The notes beneath the pieces were generated by a model. That model ran no database searches. It was not told where the DNA came from and was given only the letters and a program-made list of their open reading frames with translations. 64,000 bases of DNA from Synaphobranchus kaupii (lineage: Eukaryota; Chordata; Actinopteri; Anguilliformes; Synaphobranchidae), in assembly GCA_029718625.1 (NCBI GenBank), contig CM056380.1:11907628-11971627 (forward strand), in the 5' to 3' direction. Position numbers and translations under genes: made by a program. Shown here one piece after another: positions 46,461-58,121 of this stretch; positions within the stretch are counted from its first letter, which is position 1, and every line of letters starts with the position of its first letter.

Positions 46461-46538
46461 TTGCAGTTATACATTATATTTCTCTTTGTGCACCACTGAC
46501 CACAGAACTATGTCTAACTCTCAGCCTGTGTCTCCAAG
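46461..46538. repeat. 78-bp direct repeat, copy 2
   Basis: Identical to 45552-45629, offset 909 bp. It ends CCAAG|GTATCG, which could be a splice donor, and contains ATG followed by a short open frame (MSNSQPVSP). It could be a small first exon, but there is no further support. Confidence 0.85.
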
Positions 46539-48522
46539 GTATCGTAGGAGCCTGTGTGTCAGTAAGATATTGCTGTAATGTTCGGGTGCATTGCCCTAAC
46601 ACTGATTGGGCAAGCCCAGAACAAAATTCTTGTCATACACATAAAATATGACGTAATAAATAGGTACTATTTTTAAAAGTAGAATAATTATTTCAGAAAT
46701 GTATCTTGTGGATTGCATACACATAAACACCTATCTATCTAAAGATCATTATGAAAATTTACTGTATGGTTTAACAAATAGACAGATATGTGTTTGGCAT
46801 AGTTGTCCCCAAGTAAATATTTGACACTAAGTGCTGTCGGTTGTTGTATTTATTGCTGTCGGTTGTTGCCCCGAAATTAATGTGGTTCTGTGTGACGGCG
46901 ATAATCTGGGATACAATCTTCTGCATGTACCTGAGTGTGGGTATGTGAGGAATATTGATGTAGACTGCCATTCTCTCGCACGTCTCTGACAGATTCACAC
47001 CTGCGTTAGAAGGCGTGGAGCCCACAGGGACTTTCTCCCCTACCAACCCCCCCACCCACCCCCCGACTCTGTTCACAACCGTGTTACACGCGCTGCCAGT
47101 GGCCTCCAGACATCCGCCATTTTGTGTTACCTGTGAATCTTAATCTTATCAGAAAAGCATAGTTCCAGAGGCCCATGTCCACTGGGAAAGACAGCTGTAA
47201 CCATAACAACAAAATATCCATCGTTCAAAAGCATCCAAACCAGAAAACACCTGTCAGTCAACATACACATACTTCCCGTGTGAACAGATATGATGCACAG
47301 TACTGATTTGTTAGACATGTTTTATATTGGTGTTCTTAAAAAAGCTTAGTGGTCCTATTGATGTCGATTGTATACATAGTTATCATTGTACAGTTCATTG
47401 GAGATGCTTTCGTTCCCTTCAACTGATGCAACCTTTATAATTTTGTAGTTAATACTATAGTTATTGTTCCAGATGGAAATGGAAATTAAATGATTTTTAC
47501 ACTGACTCCCTCAGGGAAAACTGTGGCACAATGTCCTTTCCACCCGGCCTTGAGTTTACAGCTCCAATAAATTCCCTGAGAATGTTATTTTTTATTACCG
47601 ATTCATAAAATATTTTAAAATACTTTATTTGGCGGCTGTTTCTGCAGCCAAGCTACTTTTTTTATGTCATCGCACTTCCTCCGCCTCACTTCCTGTGCCA
47701 TTTTTCCAAGGCACAAATTTCCACAGTTCCTCAAAGTGGACTGAGCTCCTGAACAAACTGACACCACATACCGTGATTAACGCTGATTATTGCAGATTAT
47801 TTCTGTTGTTGTCATTTATTGAGAGGCGTTTGTTGTAAACTGTGCAAAAAATTTTTTTGACTCTATCGGTGTGCAGTGCACCAGGAGGGAACTTTTGCAC
47901 CCAGTTGCTTATTCCTTCATCCACCTGGTGTATTACTTCAACTAATTGCTTTAATGAGGGTCACAATTGATCCATAATTGGATAATTAGTCAGGTGACTG
48001 TGTCAGTCCAATGCCTACAGTGACCCTACAGGGATTTATGTAGATGATATTGCAAGTTGAAATCATTTTTGGTCATGTGAGCTAGATCAACTGGTGTCCC
48101 TATAATGAAGATTTATAACTAATATTTCAACTGGTTTTTATAACTAGAACTATTTCCAATTTTAGTGGCAGATTACAGATCAGTTAAGTAACAGTTGAAT
48201 TAAAACATAAAATTAAATATACAAAAAAAAAAAAAATATGACAAAAAACTGTAATACAGCAGAAATGAGGAGGGGATTCGAACCTCAAGGGCGTGGTTGG
48301 AGGAAGGTCATTTTAAAGACTGTCAGCACCCCACAAACGGGGCCTGTCACCCAGACGCAGCAGCTGACACAGATCCGTCAGGAATGACTGGTCCAGTTTC
48401 CGTTCAACTACTGGTTAACTGTGAGATGATTAGCACTGCTCAAGGTCATTCACATCACAGGCAAATAAATAATGAATGGGGAATCTGTACATACAGACAG
48501 TAAATACATTTGACAATAAATT
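46539..48522. other. Repeat-poor non-coding sequence
   Basis: No coding exon or known repeat could be supported. A C-rich tract lies at about 47040-47065 and an A14 tract at about 48222. Confidence 0.35.
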
Positions 48523-48527
48523 CATAT

Positions 48528-49238
48528 TGTCATGGTTTCTAGCAGCCTCTGCTCTTTCTGCATTCGGTTTTCCTTTTGGCGTCGTCAGGACGCTCTATCG
48601 GATTTTTTCTGCCTCCGTTCCGGTATTCGTGTTTTGCCCAACAATTATTCTCTGCACCTGTTTTGCGTTTCCTGTTGGCTATAAATACCGCAGGACTTCG
48701 CATTTCCGCACTTCAATATTGTCTTTGCTATGTTGACAACGAAGTCGGTAAGGTAAAAGATTTGGTCGCTGCATTTCTGGTTTGTACGAATAGGAAACGC
48801 AGCAAGTCCAGTTTAGAGTTAGGAGAAAGATTTATTTTAGTCTTTTTCTTTCCTTTCTCTCTTTATCCTTTGTACTCTTCTGCCAGTTACCTTTTTGTTC
48901 AGCTCGTTTTCACCTAGAGCTGTAGGTAACAGGTTCTAGTTTCATTTTCATTCTCTCGCCCGTTTTTACAGGGCGTTTCTTTACTACCTCTTGTTACGCC
49001 TAATTATTTAGTGTGTGAGGTTTTTTTGTTAGTTATTCTCGCTGTTTATCGAGATCGCCTCAGTTTTTGGAGGTTGTTTTATTTTTGCCTTGTGCTAGGG
49101 AAGTTCTGCTCCTGATCCTGTGTTATCCCAGTCCTGGTGCGGCTATTTCTGCGTTTTGTGGCGTATCTCTCTTGATACGCTTTTAGAAATCCTTGTCGGT
49201 CGCATTTGGTTCTCCGAACCTTACACTCCCCCACTACA
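48528..49238 (+). mobile_element. Solo LTR (711 bp) with 5-bp target duplication
   Basis: Starts TGTCATGG and ends CACTACA, with CATAT directly before (48523-48527) and after (49239-49243). TG...CA ends plus a 5-bp duplication fit a Gypsy- or retrovirus-type LTR. A TATA-like box (CTATAAATACC, about 48679) gives a promoter and the + orientation. No internal region or second LTR is present, so it is the product of LTR-LTR recombination. Confidence 0.76.
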
Positions 49239-49243
49239 CATAT

Positions 49244-51119
49244 TTGATAATAATGGCAAATATCCTGAAAAGGAAAGGCCCGAGGCAAATTGACGCTTTC
49301 TACAGAATATGTGCTCATCAGGGCCTGGTTTGAGACTAAATTAAGTACAATTCTCTTAATTACGGCGCTCACACATTTATTGCCAGGGAAGCAAAGCATG
49401 TTGGTCATTCACCTTCACCGCATGAAAAGTAGCCGCAACATCTCAATACCAAATGGCAATCAGCAAGTTTGCCAGGATTCACTCATCTTTTCTGATCATG
49501 TGACATTCCCTTAACAGATACGTCGAGACAAAACGGTCCCGACTATTCGGTCGACTCAGTAGCTATGCTAAACTGAAATGCCTGCCCCCTGCCATATTAA
49601 TGTGAAATAGACCAGGAGCCATTTTAATTATCAATAAAATTGGATCTCCCTTAGATCACAGAGCCAGCAAGACTTCGGTATATGGCTGCAGAATTCCTGC
49701 GATGGCTCTTGATTTGGCCTAGTGAACCTAACTAATGTCCCTCATCTGCTGCTGCCTGCTGCTTTTGATGATATCACAAAGCCCAAAGCATGGGGATCTG
49801 ACTCAGCACCATAATTGACATTTTTATTGTGATTCAAAACTGCATCTTAGAAGCAACACTGCCAATGAAAGTAAAGACTGAATCCTGCCAGCCCATTAAT
49901 AAGTCATTGAGTTCCACGGACAGCGCGAAGCCACAGAAGGTTATTAGTACGCCCATGTGACTCAGTAAGAAATAGCATATGACTCTGTTGTAAAAGGTGA
50001 CTGTAGTGGGAATCCACTTGGGCTATAAGATGGAGAAATATTGCGGCTGTACCTTTGAGCGTCCATCGCTTTCGCCTTGCCGACAGGCGGCGTGCGCACT
50101 GTACATGTGCTACATTGGACAGAGAACATTGATATCTAAATCAATCCTGGATGTAAATCTGTCTCAATTCCAACGCAATTATAACCTCAGAGGTCAAGTA
50201 CTGGGAAACAGAAATTCTGCAATGAATCACTCATTTATTATCTATTATGCATTATGTTTTTTTTCTCTCCATGCAATGGCAACCAAGAGTGAAGTATGAT
50301 TGAATTGGGGTCATGGGTCAAGGGGTCATGGGCCTGTTTGGCCTTCTGTGAGGGTCAGAGCAATGGAAGGGTTTGGATGGGGCTCTGGGACTTTCACATC
50401 TTTTAATGGTTTTTGTTTAGGCCTAAGCCCATTGTATTTTTGTGGTAATTATGGAATTTTGTGGTAATTATGGAAAAATATTTTACTATCCAAAATATGT
50501 TCATTGGTTCTGGTTTTAATGTTTTGCCCTTCATTATTGTTAATTATTTACTAGGTGACCCTTGAGCTTTAAGGCCTTTTATTTTCAAATATAATAAAGA
50601 AGAAATGCACATATTTAGTGTTGGAACTTGGATATGTAGTATTATAAGGTTGGTAAAATATATTTTTTTAATGTAATTAGTAAGTCAACCATTTTTCTCA
50701 TTTACATTCCAATGTTCCCCAAAGTTGTGTATGCGGGTGTTTATGTTGGATGACTTTTTCCTGGTACCACATTAATGCCATACTTTTGACAGAAAAGCAA
50801 AAGCAAGTATGATTAAGAAAAGCAGACTTAACTAGCCACAGCCAAAGATACAAAAATATTCATATCAAAAATTAACAGAACATTTTCCTTACCTGAGCCC
50901 CACATTAACACTTCTCTCTTCCAACTCTGAGCTCAGACTTCTATCCTTCTATAGGACTGTAAATAATCCCGGGAAGACTTTACGGAGTGAAATGGGAACG
51001 GCAGTAGCTTCTCAATAACACAGCGTGAGGTGCAAGATGCAAATCAAATGGACACGGCTTTAATTCCCTCCTACGAGCCTGTATGAAGCTCTGCAATCCA
51101 ATACACACAAACACATGTG

Positions 51120-51122
<3 letters not shown>
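49244..51122. other. Repeat-poor non-coding sequence, possible conserved elements
   Basis: No supported gene. Several stretches (about 49260-49480 and 49590-49880) are of even composition with homeodomain-type cores (TTAATTATCAATAA; CATAATTGACA). They may be conserved non-coding elements. Confidence 0.25.
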
Positions 51123-51204
<82 letters not shown>

Positions 51205-51288
51205 CGAGGGAGTGAGGGGGAGAGAGAGGCACAGACACGTGTCCAAGAAGAGAGAGCGAGAAAGATCAAACGCAAGGCTTCTCCCTCC

Positions 51289-51331
<43 letters not shown>

Positions 51332-51334
51332 ACA

Positions 51335-51369
<35 letters not shown>

Positions 51370-51372
51370 ACA

Positions 51373-51407
<35 letters not shown>

Positions 51408-51440
51408 CCTCTCTCTTTCTCTGTCACACACTCTTGCTCT
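51123..51440. repeat. GA microsatellite followed by CT microsatellite
   Basis: (GA)n about 51123-51200, a spacer, then (CT)n about 51290-51425 with CTGTCACACACTCT interruptions repeated three times. The two tracts are complementary and can pair. Open frames of Arg/Glu or Ser/Leu repeats here are artefacts. Confidence 0.95.
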
Positions 51441-51579
51441 CACCCCCCAAGAGAAAACTGAACAAGTGTGAAAGATTCCAGCAGCTAATTCTGTTTCCTC
51501 AAAAGAGGAACTTAATATGTGAGAACAACTGTAGCAGAGAGGGAGGCAGGGGAACGAAGTGGCTCAGGTTTAACTGAGA

Positions 51580-51672
51580 AAGCAGAGAGAGAGACAGAGT
51601 GGGAGAGCAAGGGAGAGAGAGATAGAGAGAGTGAGAGTTGGAGAGTAAGAGAGAGACAGAGAGAGAGTAGGC
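51580..51672. repeat. Degenerate GA-rich repeat
   Basis: Interrupted GAGAGA tract, probably related to the adjacent microsatellite. Confidence 0.7.
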
Positions 51673-53098
51673 GATAGGAAGAAAACCTGATTTAGAGAAG
51701 TGAGCACCCCACAGATCTCTGTTCCGACTTTCAGTTTCATCTTTGCTGCGGATTTAGCGATCACCACAACGGCGTCCCCCTCGCTTCCAGCGAACCTCCT
51801 CTAGGGGGAGCCTTTGAGCTGAATCCCTGTGTGCTATATATAGCCCTGAGCTTAGTTAACTCATGGTGTGAAGTTAATTGAAGTCGTTAGCCTTTCTGTG
51901 CCCCGGAGGTTGACCATATGAAGAGTGTGTAGCCAGGATGGAAAACCGGGGAGAACCGGGGCCAGAGAACCAGGGTCATAGAACAGAGAGAACCGGCGGC
52001 AGAGAACCGAGGGCAGGGGACAGGGGTCTCAAAAAGGCAGTCACCGAGGGCGCCATTCATCTGGGGGGCGCCAAGTAAAGGGAAAAAATAAAATAAAAAC
52101 CCACGCGTTGGGTAAGGCACAGTCAAAGTGTCACCTGTTTGTGGCTCTGATGATGGCAGGTTAATTATGCTAGGAGTCAAGTGAAACTAAGGCTGTGTGG
52201 GATTGTTTCAGAGTGTGCCTAACTCTCATCAGTGGCCAGTTTATATATTGTTTTAGGGTAAAATCACGTTGGCCACTTTCTTCATGACTCTCTACACTGG
52301 GAGACACAGAGAGGGGTACGGGGAGCAGGCAGGTGTGGTGACAGGGTGAGGAAGTACCATGCCAAAACAAACCCTAAGACATCCCCCAAATGAAGCAACT
52401 TTGCTGCACATAGTTCTTATGGAATTAAAAAGAGGAAATTCCCAGGGAATGAGGGGGATTCCTTCTAGCACCCCAGGCTCTTAAATGGAACAAACCACAT
52501 CCTTCTAGCACCCCAGGCTCTTAAATGGAACAAACCACATCCTTGTGATATCAAAAATAGCACAATGAAAAGCAAGATAATGTGCTTGCTCCACGCAACA
52601 CAGATGAGGTGAGCTGTGATTGGTCACCTGAGAGAAACTGGCCATTGATTGGCTGTGCGGCGGACAGGGGGAGGGGGGAGGCCTCGCTAACAGACAAAGG
52701 ACTTCTTTTTTCTACCCAAATGAAAAAAGTCACTTTGCATGAAGCACATGTTAACAGGGTCTCCATAAAAACATGCAATGTCCCAATCAACACGACATTA
52801 GAAATTCATAAGGCTCTCATTCTCACATGCACGCAGGGTTTCCTGACATCTAACATGATAAAAACAACATGCATTCCAAACAGCCATGTAAGTGGATTAT
52901 GCTGTAACATTAGAGTGTTTCTGTGCCTCTCTTTCCTCTGTGTTCGAAAGAAAAAATAAGAAGTTATTTCAGTAGCAGACAATGGTGGCACACAATAATT
53001 TATCTGAATACAGCATGGTATACAATATTTTAATTGTATACAATAGTAGTGGACTAGAATATTTAATTTGTATACAGAAGGACGGTATAAAACATTGA
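51673..53098. other. Non-coding sequence with small tandem duplications
   Basis: Contains a degenerate AGAACCGGGG-type repeat at about 51940-52025 and the exact 40-bp duplication listed separately. No gene recognised. Confidence 0.35.
52461..52540. repeat. Exact 40-bp tandem duplication
   Basis: CCTTCTAGCACCCCAGGCTC begins both copies (52461 and 52501), and they are identical over all 40 bases. Confidence 0.95.
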
Positions 53099-53273
53099 GG
53101 GCCTGATTTCCTAAGACCCTGAGTGTGTGCAAAACATTTTAGAACACGTAAAACCAATAACATGACAAATGATTGGTCATGGTATTTGTTTTGCGCCAAT
53201 CATTGATTGTGTTGTTAGTTGTGCGTGTGCTAAAAGCTTTTGCACCCACTAAAGGCCTTAGTAAATCAGGCCC
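53099..53273. mobile_element. Small MITE (175 bp) with about 20-bp inverted ends
   Basis: Left end GGGCCTGATTTCCTAAGACC and right end (reverse complement) GGGCCTGATTTACTAAGGCC match closely, and the arms continue into CAAAACATTTTAG / CTAAAAGCTTTTG. Non-coding. The ends resemble hAT-type MITEs, but no clear target duplication was found. Confidence 0.68.
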
Positions 53274-53581
53274 GGAGTTTTTATACATTAGTGGTGGTGT
53301 GCAATATTTATTTTATTTAATACTCTTGCTGCTTTAATACGTACTCAATCATGATTTAAAGGACACCAAAATCTGGATTTGTGCTTTTGTGGTATTATCA
53401 GTACCAAAAGTATTAAGGACTTCTGTACAACGGATATACAATAATACATCACTATAAAGATGTTTCACTCAGAAGTCGCGCTCTCTGAGAGAGCCTGTGT
53501 TAGATTGTGCATTCATATACTGTGCTTAATCTTTAAAACCGGAGCGTTCTAATTTCTGAACAATTGTTCCGATGGTTTGAC

Positions 53582-53745
53582 GTATAATAGCTCTGCCGTC
53601 CAATCACGGTATAATAGCTCTGCTGTCCAATCACGGATGTTTCTTTTTGAAAAATGGTAGTTACAGATGACAAAATAAGCTACAATTGCATATTGGTTCA
53701 TGAGCTTAGTGGGCGGGGATTTATTTCTAGACCGCTATATAAAAC
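53582..53745 (+). promoter_or_regulatory. Candidate RNA polymerase II promoter: two CCAAT boxes and a TATA box
   Basis: A 27-bp tandem duplication (53582-53609 and 53609-53636) carries CCAATCACGG twice (CCAAT at 53600 and 53627). A GGGCGGGG box lies at about 53711, and TATATAAAA at 53736-53744. Order and spacing suit a strong TATA promoter pointing right. The gene it might drive is not identified. Confidence 0.45.
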
Positions 53746-53765
53746 CGTACGTCAACCATGTGAAT

Positions 53766-53861
53766 CTCCATTTGCCTCACCGCGGGCGGAGCGGACCACC
53801 TTCCACAGAAGTCGTCTGAAGACTTTACTGCGACTGAGGGAAAGCCAGTAAACCCCTTAAG
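53766..53861 (+). other. Candidate non-coding first exon with splice donor
   Basis: The start is estimated about 25-30 bp after the TATA box. The segment is GC-richer than its flanks (CACCGCGGGCGGAGCGG) and ends CTTAAG|GTAAGAAG, a strong donor. No ATG opens a long frame, so it would be a 5' UTR exon. No partner exon was found. Confidence 0.35.
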
Positions 53862-54727
53862 GTAAGAAGTATTTAAGATAATAATTAACCATAGATATTA
53901 CTTCAGAAACTATTTTATTTTGAATAAAATCCTGTTTTTGTACCGCAGACTTTCCCAAATTTTCACTTGAAATTCGCTAAGGTAGCTGATGTTCGGCTCT
54001 AGCTTCAAATTATGCCACTGTTATTCTTCCCCCAGCTCGTTTCGAGATGAAATTGTGAAAAATTCTGTCATACAATGAATACGAGAAGTGATAACATCAG
54101 ATGTGAATATTTTCCGTATTTAGTGTAGACTTTGATAACTAAATAATAGCTAACTAAAGCTAAAACAAGTAACGTTAGTCTAACAGCGAGCTCTCATCGT
54201 CTCGCCGCACGAACAGCCATTTTATTTTCTGCGTCTTTGTTTTCCTAATTTGAAACGTTAGCTCTGCTGTCTGTCTTGCTAGCTTTATTGGGATGGCAGG
54301 TATGCCATCCGCCAAGTTACAGCTTGGTGGGGCATGCCCCATACCTATACAGCACCGAGAGTTTGGCACTTTTCAGGGTTTCCTACAGAAGTAACCACAA
54401 TGACCATAGACTCTCAGCCCTTAAAAACATTAACTTCTGTATGTTCTGACCTCATGTAACCACACAGCATTCAGATACAACTTCACACATCCACACAATA
54501 AAGCCCCAAACTTGGGTTATATTGCTGTTTTTCTCCTTCCTCTTCCACTTCTTCTTCTTCCCATTTTCCTGTCAAACTGCCCGCCTCCGTCGCGATGTTA
54601 TCCAATGGGGATAATTATTATTTGAGGGTATGGTCAGTATACCTGCTCATCAAGCTTATCGTCCAATAAAAACGCTTCATACTAATGTTTTTTAATGTTA
54701 ACATAGCTAATGGCTTTGTGCTTTCCA
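53862..54727. other. Non-coding sequence, possibly intron of an unknown gene
   Basis: Nothing recognised beyond a CT-rich stretch at about 54530-54565. Confidence 0.3.
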
Positions 54728-54731
54728 AGAA

Positions 54732-54814
54732 GCTACTGTGGCCTAGTGGTTAGAACTGCAGTCTCTCACACAGTGGATTGTGGGTTCGAGCCCAGCAGGG
54801 CACATGCTTATTTT
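54732..54814 (+). repeat. tRNA-Glu-like sequence (SINE head or tRNA pseudogene)
   Basis: A box TGGCCTAGTGG (54739-54749) and B box GGTTCGAGCCC (54783-54793) start 44 nt apart. The anticodon-loop region reads CTCTCAC, as in tRNA-Glu(CTC). A TTTT at 54811-54814 could terminate transcription. The acceptor and D stems do not pair well, so it is not a functional tRNA. It heads a repeat whose body recurs downstream with a more decayed head at 55501-55575. Confidence 0.62.
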
Positions 54815-54864
54815 CCACAAAAACAATGTGCAACTGTTAAGTACTTTTCATTTCTTAGACTGTT

Positions 54865-56215
54865 ATTATTTTCACATTAACGTATTTTTATTGCAAAGGC
54901 AAAAGAGGTTTCCAATAGTAACTGTTCAATGTTTTACTTGTATTTCACTTGTACTATATCACACCCTCCCCAAACCGGACGCTAGCTCTTGTCTGGTTTG
55001 GGGAGGGTGTTACGCTCTGCTCTTGCGGTCATGACTGACTGACTGTGGAACCCGAACCTCAACGTACCCTTGCCTCGGCCAACATTTCTTTATTCATTCA
55101 TTTCTTCACTTCAGCTCTGTTCACTTCATCCTTTTCACACATAACACAATGTCACCATAAAATTAACTACTAGGAAAATTAAAAGTTTACGATAATAGCC
55201 TACATTAAGAATTGATAATAGCCTCCTATAAGCTGCAATCCTTTAAGAGATCGGATTTATAAACCGCCAATTCCCCAAATATATCTGATTCATGGTTAGT
55301 CACTTTAAAAAAATTTTTTTTTAAAACAATATCCTCAGAATGTGGCTCTAGCCTAGTCTACGCTACTCTGCAGATAATGTAGCTGCAAACACTTTTAATT
55401 TAACTATCGTTTCCAATATTAACTGTTCAATGTTTCACTTGTAGCTTATTTCACTTGTACTACCGACACTGACAAATGGCCAATATCACGTGATTATACC
55501 CCTTTGGTCTTCTGGTTAGCGTCAAGCCTTAGTATTCCGAGAGACGTGGTTTCGTACCTCGCCCGGTTGATATTAAATTGTAATTTCATTTTGGACTCAA
55601 ACAGTGTGCACATGTTCTGGTTTTCTCATGCAATAATGTTTATTTATTGCAAAGGCAAAGACACGTTTACAATATTAACTGTTCACTTGTAGCCTGTTAA
55701 ACAATTCAGTCACTGGACACCACGACAGTAATGCAATAGGCTAGCTAACGTTATGGGAACAGGCATCCCATGGCCATTTGTCAAGCAAAGAAAAAAGTTT
55801 CAACGCAGAATATCATCTGGTTAACATCACGTTCTTGCATTAATGTAAAAATGCCATTGCTACATGTTTTAATCTCACACAAATGCTGACAAAAATATTT
55901 GTCTGTGTGGAGCGTGCTGTCCATTGCGCCGGGGTCTTGTCTGACTCACTGTGGAAGCCGAACCTTCAACGCTTACCTCGGCCAATTCTTTCTTATGTCT
56001 TCATTCATTTCTTCACTTCAGCTCTGTTCAGTTTATCCTTTTCACACATAACACAATGTCACCATAAAATTAACTACTAGGAAAATTAAGAATTTACGAT
56101 AATACATTAAGAATTGACGATAGCCTACTATAAGCTGCAATGCCTTGAGAGATCGGCTTTATAAACCTCCAATTCCCTAAACATATCTGATTCATGGTTA
56201 GTCACTTTAAAAAAA
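54865..56215. repeat. Direct repeats of a tRNA-headed unit, about 0.9-kb spacing
   Basis: Blocks at about 55080-55310 and 55995-56215 match closely (CATTCATTTCTTCACTTCAG; CACACATAACACAATGTCAC; ATCTGATTCATGGTTAGTCA). The sequence TTGCAAAGGCAAA...ACTGTTCA recurs near 54890, 55650 and, in part, 55410. A tRNA-like head precedes each copy. This looks like a tandemly duplicated SINE-like unit. Confidence 0.75.
54961..55010. repeat. 20-bp-stem hairpin
   Basis: ACACCCTCCCCAAACCGGAC (54961-54980) and GTCTGGTTTGGGGAGGGTGT (54991-55010) pair with a single G-T wobble around a 10-nt loop. The corresponding position in the neighbouring repeat copy lacks it. Confidence 0.88.
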
Positions 56216-56734
56216 TTACTATAGCCTCCGAACATTGCTCTAGTCTACGCTACTCTGCAGACAATGTACTATCTTACTGCAAACACTTTTCATTATAATA
56301 ATAATCAGAAGAATAATCTTTGGTAGGCTACTTTCTTAGTAGTAGTATGTAGTATGTATTTCTTTCAGCTACAATGTGTTTGCGTCTAGCCTATTGTGCA
56401 TGCATGTCTCCATATAGACTTGGTTAATTAATTTACATGCTTCTTCATGATCCATAGTTCAGGTGGTGCTGTTCATTGTATTCCATTAGACATTAAATAC
56501 AGCTAATCTACAAACTCTTTTAATGTAATTGTGGGCTATCGCTAATAGGAGAAATGTTATCATTCTCGTCAGTAGAGGGCGTTATGGTTATGCGAATGTC
56601 TGCATGCATTTATTTGGAATGCATGTACTATTCTGTATGCATGTCTCTCTCGATGTCATTATCTTCATGCATTGTTTATCATTAGTTAGCTACCAAAAAT
56701 AAGTGATATCTGAACAAAAACGTCTCCAACGTAA
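56216..56734. other. AT-rich sequence, nothing recognised
   Basis: No feature supported. Confidence 0.4.
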
Positions 56735-58121
56735 AAAAAGCCAAGTTACTCACGCATAGCCTACAGTGCGCTGTCTATAAGTCCTTAATTCCAACTTACA
56801 AAAACTAGGCCTGCCTTTAAAAGTATTGATATCAAAATGTGGCCAAGTTACAACTAACAATATTGCCTATCGTAGCTCACACTAAATAAACTAGCTCTAT
56901 TCCAAAGCAATGCTATCCAAACTTTCCTAAATTATTTAATGCAACTTGGCCCTGTGTTTCTTCATCTTAGCATATGAAGAGATTGTGCCTCCTGGAACAA
57001 CATATGATTTCAATTAATGTTTTTAACAGTTGATGAATAATTACACTCCAGAAAGGATATGGTTATACTTTGTTGGCAAGTTTACTTTACAAAATGTACA
57101 GGTTTTATTTATTTATTTATTTATTTCGGCATGTGAATGATCACCTTACATCACATTTCTGACATATTCATTTAACACATACATTTCCAGCCGAAAAGGG
57201 ATACGGGAAAAAAGCAGCCTGCTTATCAATGTCCCGCCCCACTTCCCTCACGATTTTAAATGATCATATTATACATTTGATTAAAACTGATATATATATA
57301 TATATGATTATATTTAAAATGTTAACTGCTGCTACAGATTTCTTTACTATTCACAAGCAGACATTTATATCAAGAAACATCATGTACAATAGAGAAAGGG
57401 GGATGAATAAATAAATGCATAAATTACTATGTAAATTATTTATTCACAAAATGAATAAATAAAATAGCGTACATATAGTATTTTTACAAACGTATGCAGA
57501 CATGTTTGTGGGTCAGATGATGGAAAATAAGTAATTGTACTAATTTTCTTAACATAATAATAGTTATATTTGCGAACAGAATTTTGTGAACACAAGGATA
57601 TCTATGCTCTGTAGGACCACACAGGTTTTGATAGAAATCCAAATATTCCAAATAAATTAATTAATAAATAATAATAATACATTTTATTCATTCTGTGCTT
57701 TTCATAGACCCAAAGCAGTGGATGCAGACAATTATTAAAACATGCCCTATAGTGTAGTAATGTTTCTGTTTAATTTCTAAGTGCAACACATCTGAATCAG
57801 AGTATTTCCACTATAAATTATTCTCATTTTGCAGTTTGATGTGGAACATACAGTTTCATTGACCACATTCTCTTGAGATGGTAAGATGAAGAAACACAGG
57901 GCCAAGTTGCATTAAATAATTTAGGAAAGTTTGGATAGCATTGCTTTGGAATAGAGCTAGTTTATTTAGTGTGAGCTACGATAGGCAATATTGTTAGTTG
58001 TAACTTGGCCACATTTTGATATCAATACTTTTAAAGGCAGGCCTAGTTTTTGCAAGTTGGAATTAAGGACTTATAGACAGCGCTATGTAGGCTATGTGTG
58101 AGTAACTTGTCTTTTTTTTAT
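56735..58121. mobile_element. Non-autonomous element with about 230-bp terminal inverted repeats
   Basis: 56740-56968 and 57885-58118 are reverse complements with few differences (CAAGTTACTCAC; GGCCAAGTTACAACTAACAA; CCTGTGTTTCTTCATCTTA). Outer ends are A- and T-runs, so exact termini and target duplication are unclear. The interior is AT-rich with a TTTA repeat at about 57105-57125 and no transposase. Confidence 0.72.

Noticed and set aside
48265..48300. B-box-like GGGGATTCGAACCTC as another tRNA-like element
   Set aside because: No matching A box at tRNA spacing was found.
50980..51577. Arg/Glu- and Ser/Leu-repeat open frames
   Set aside because: Translated GA/CT microsatellite.
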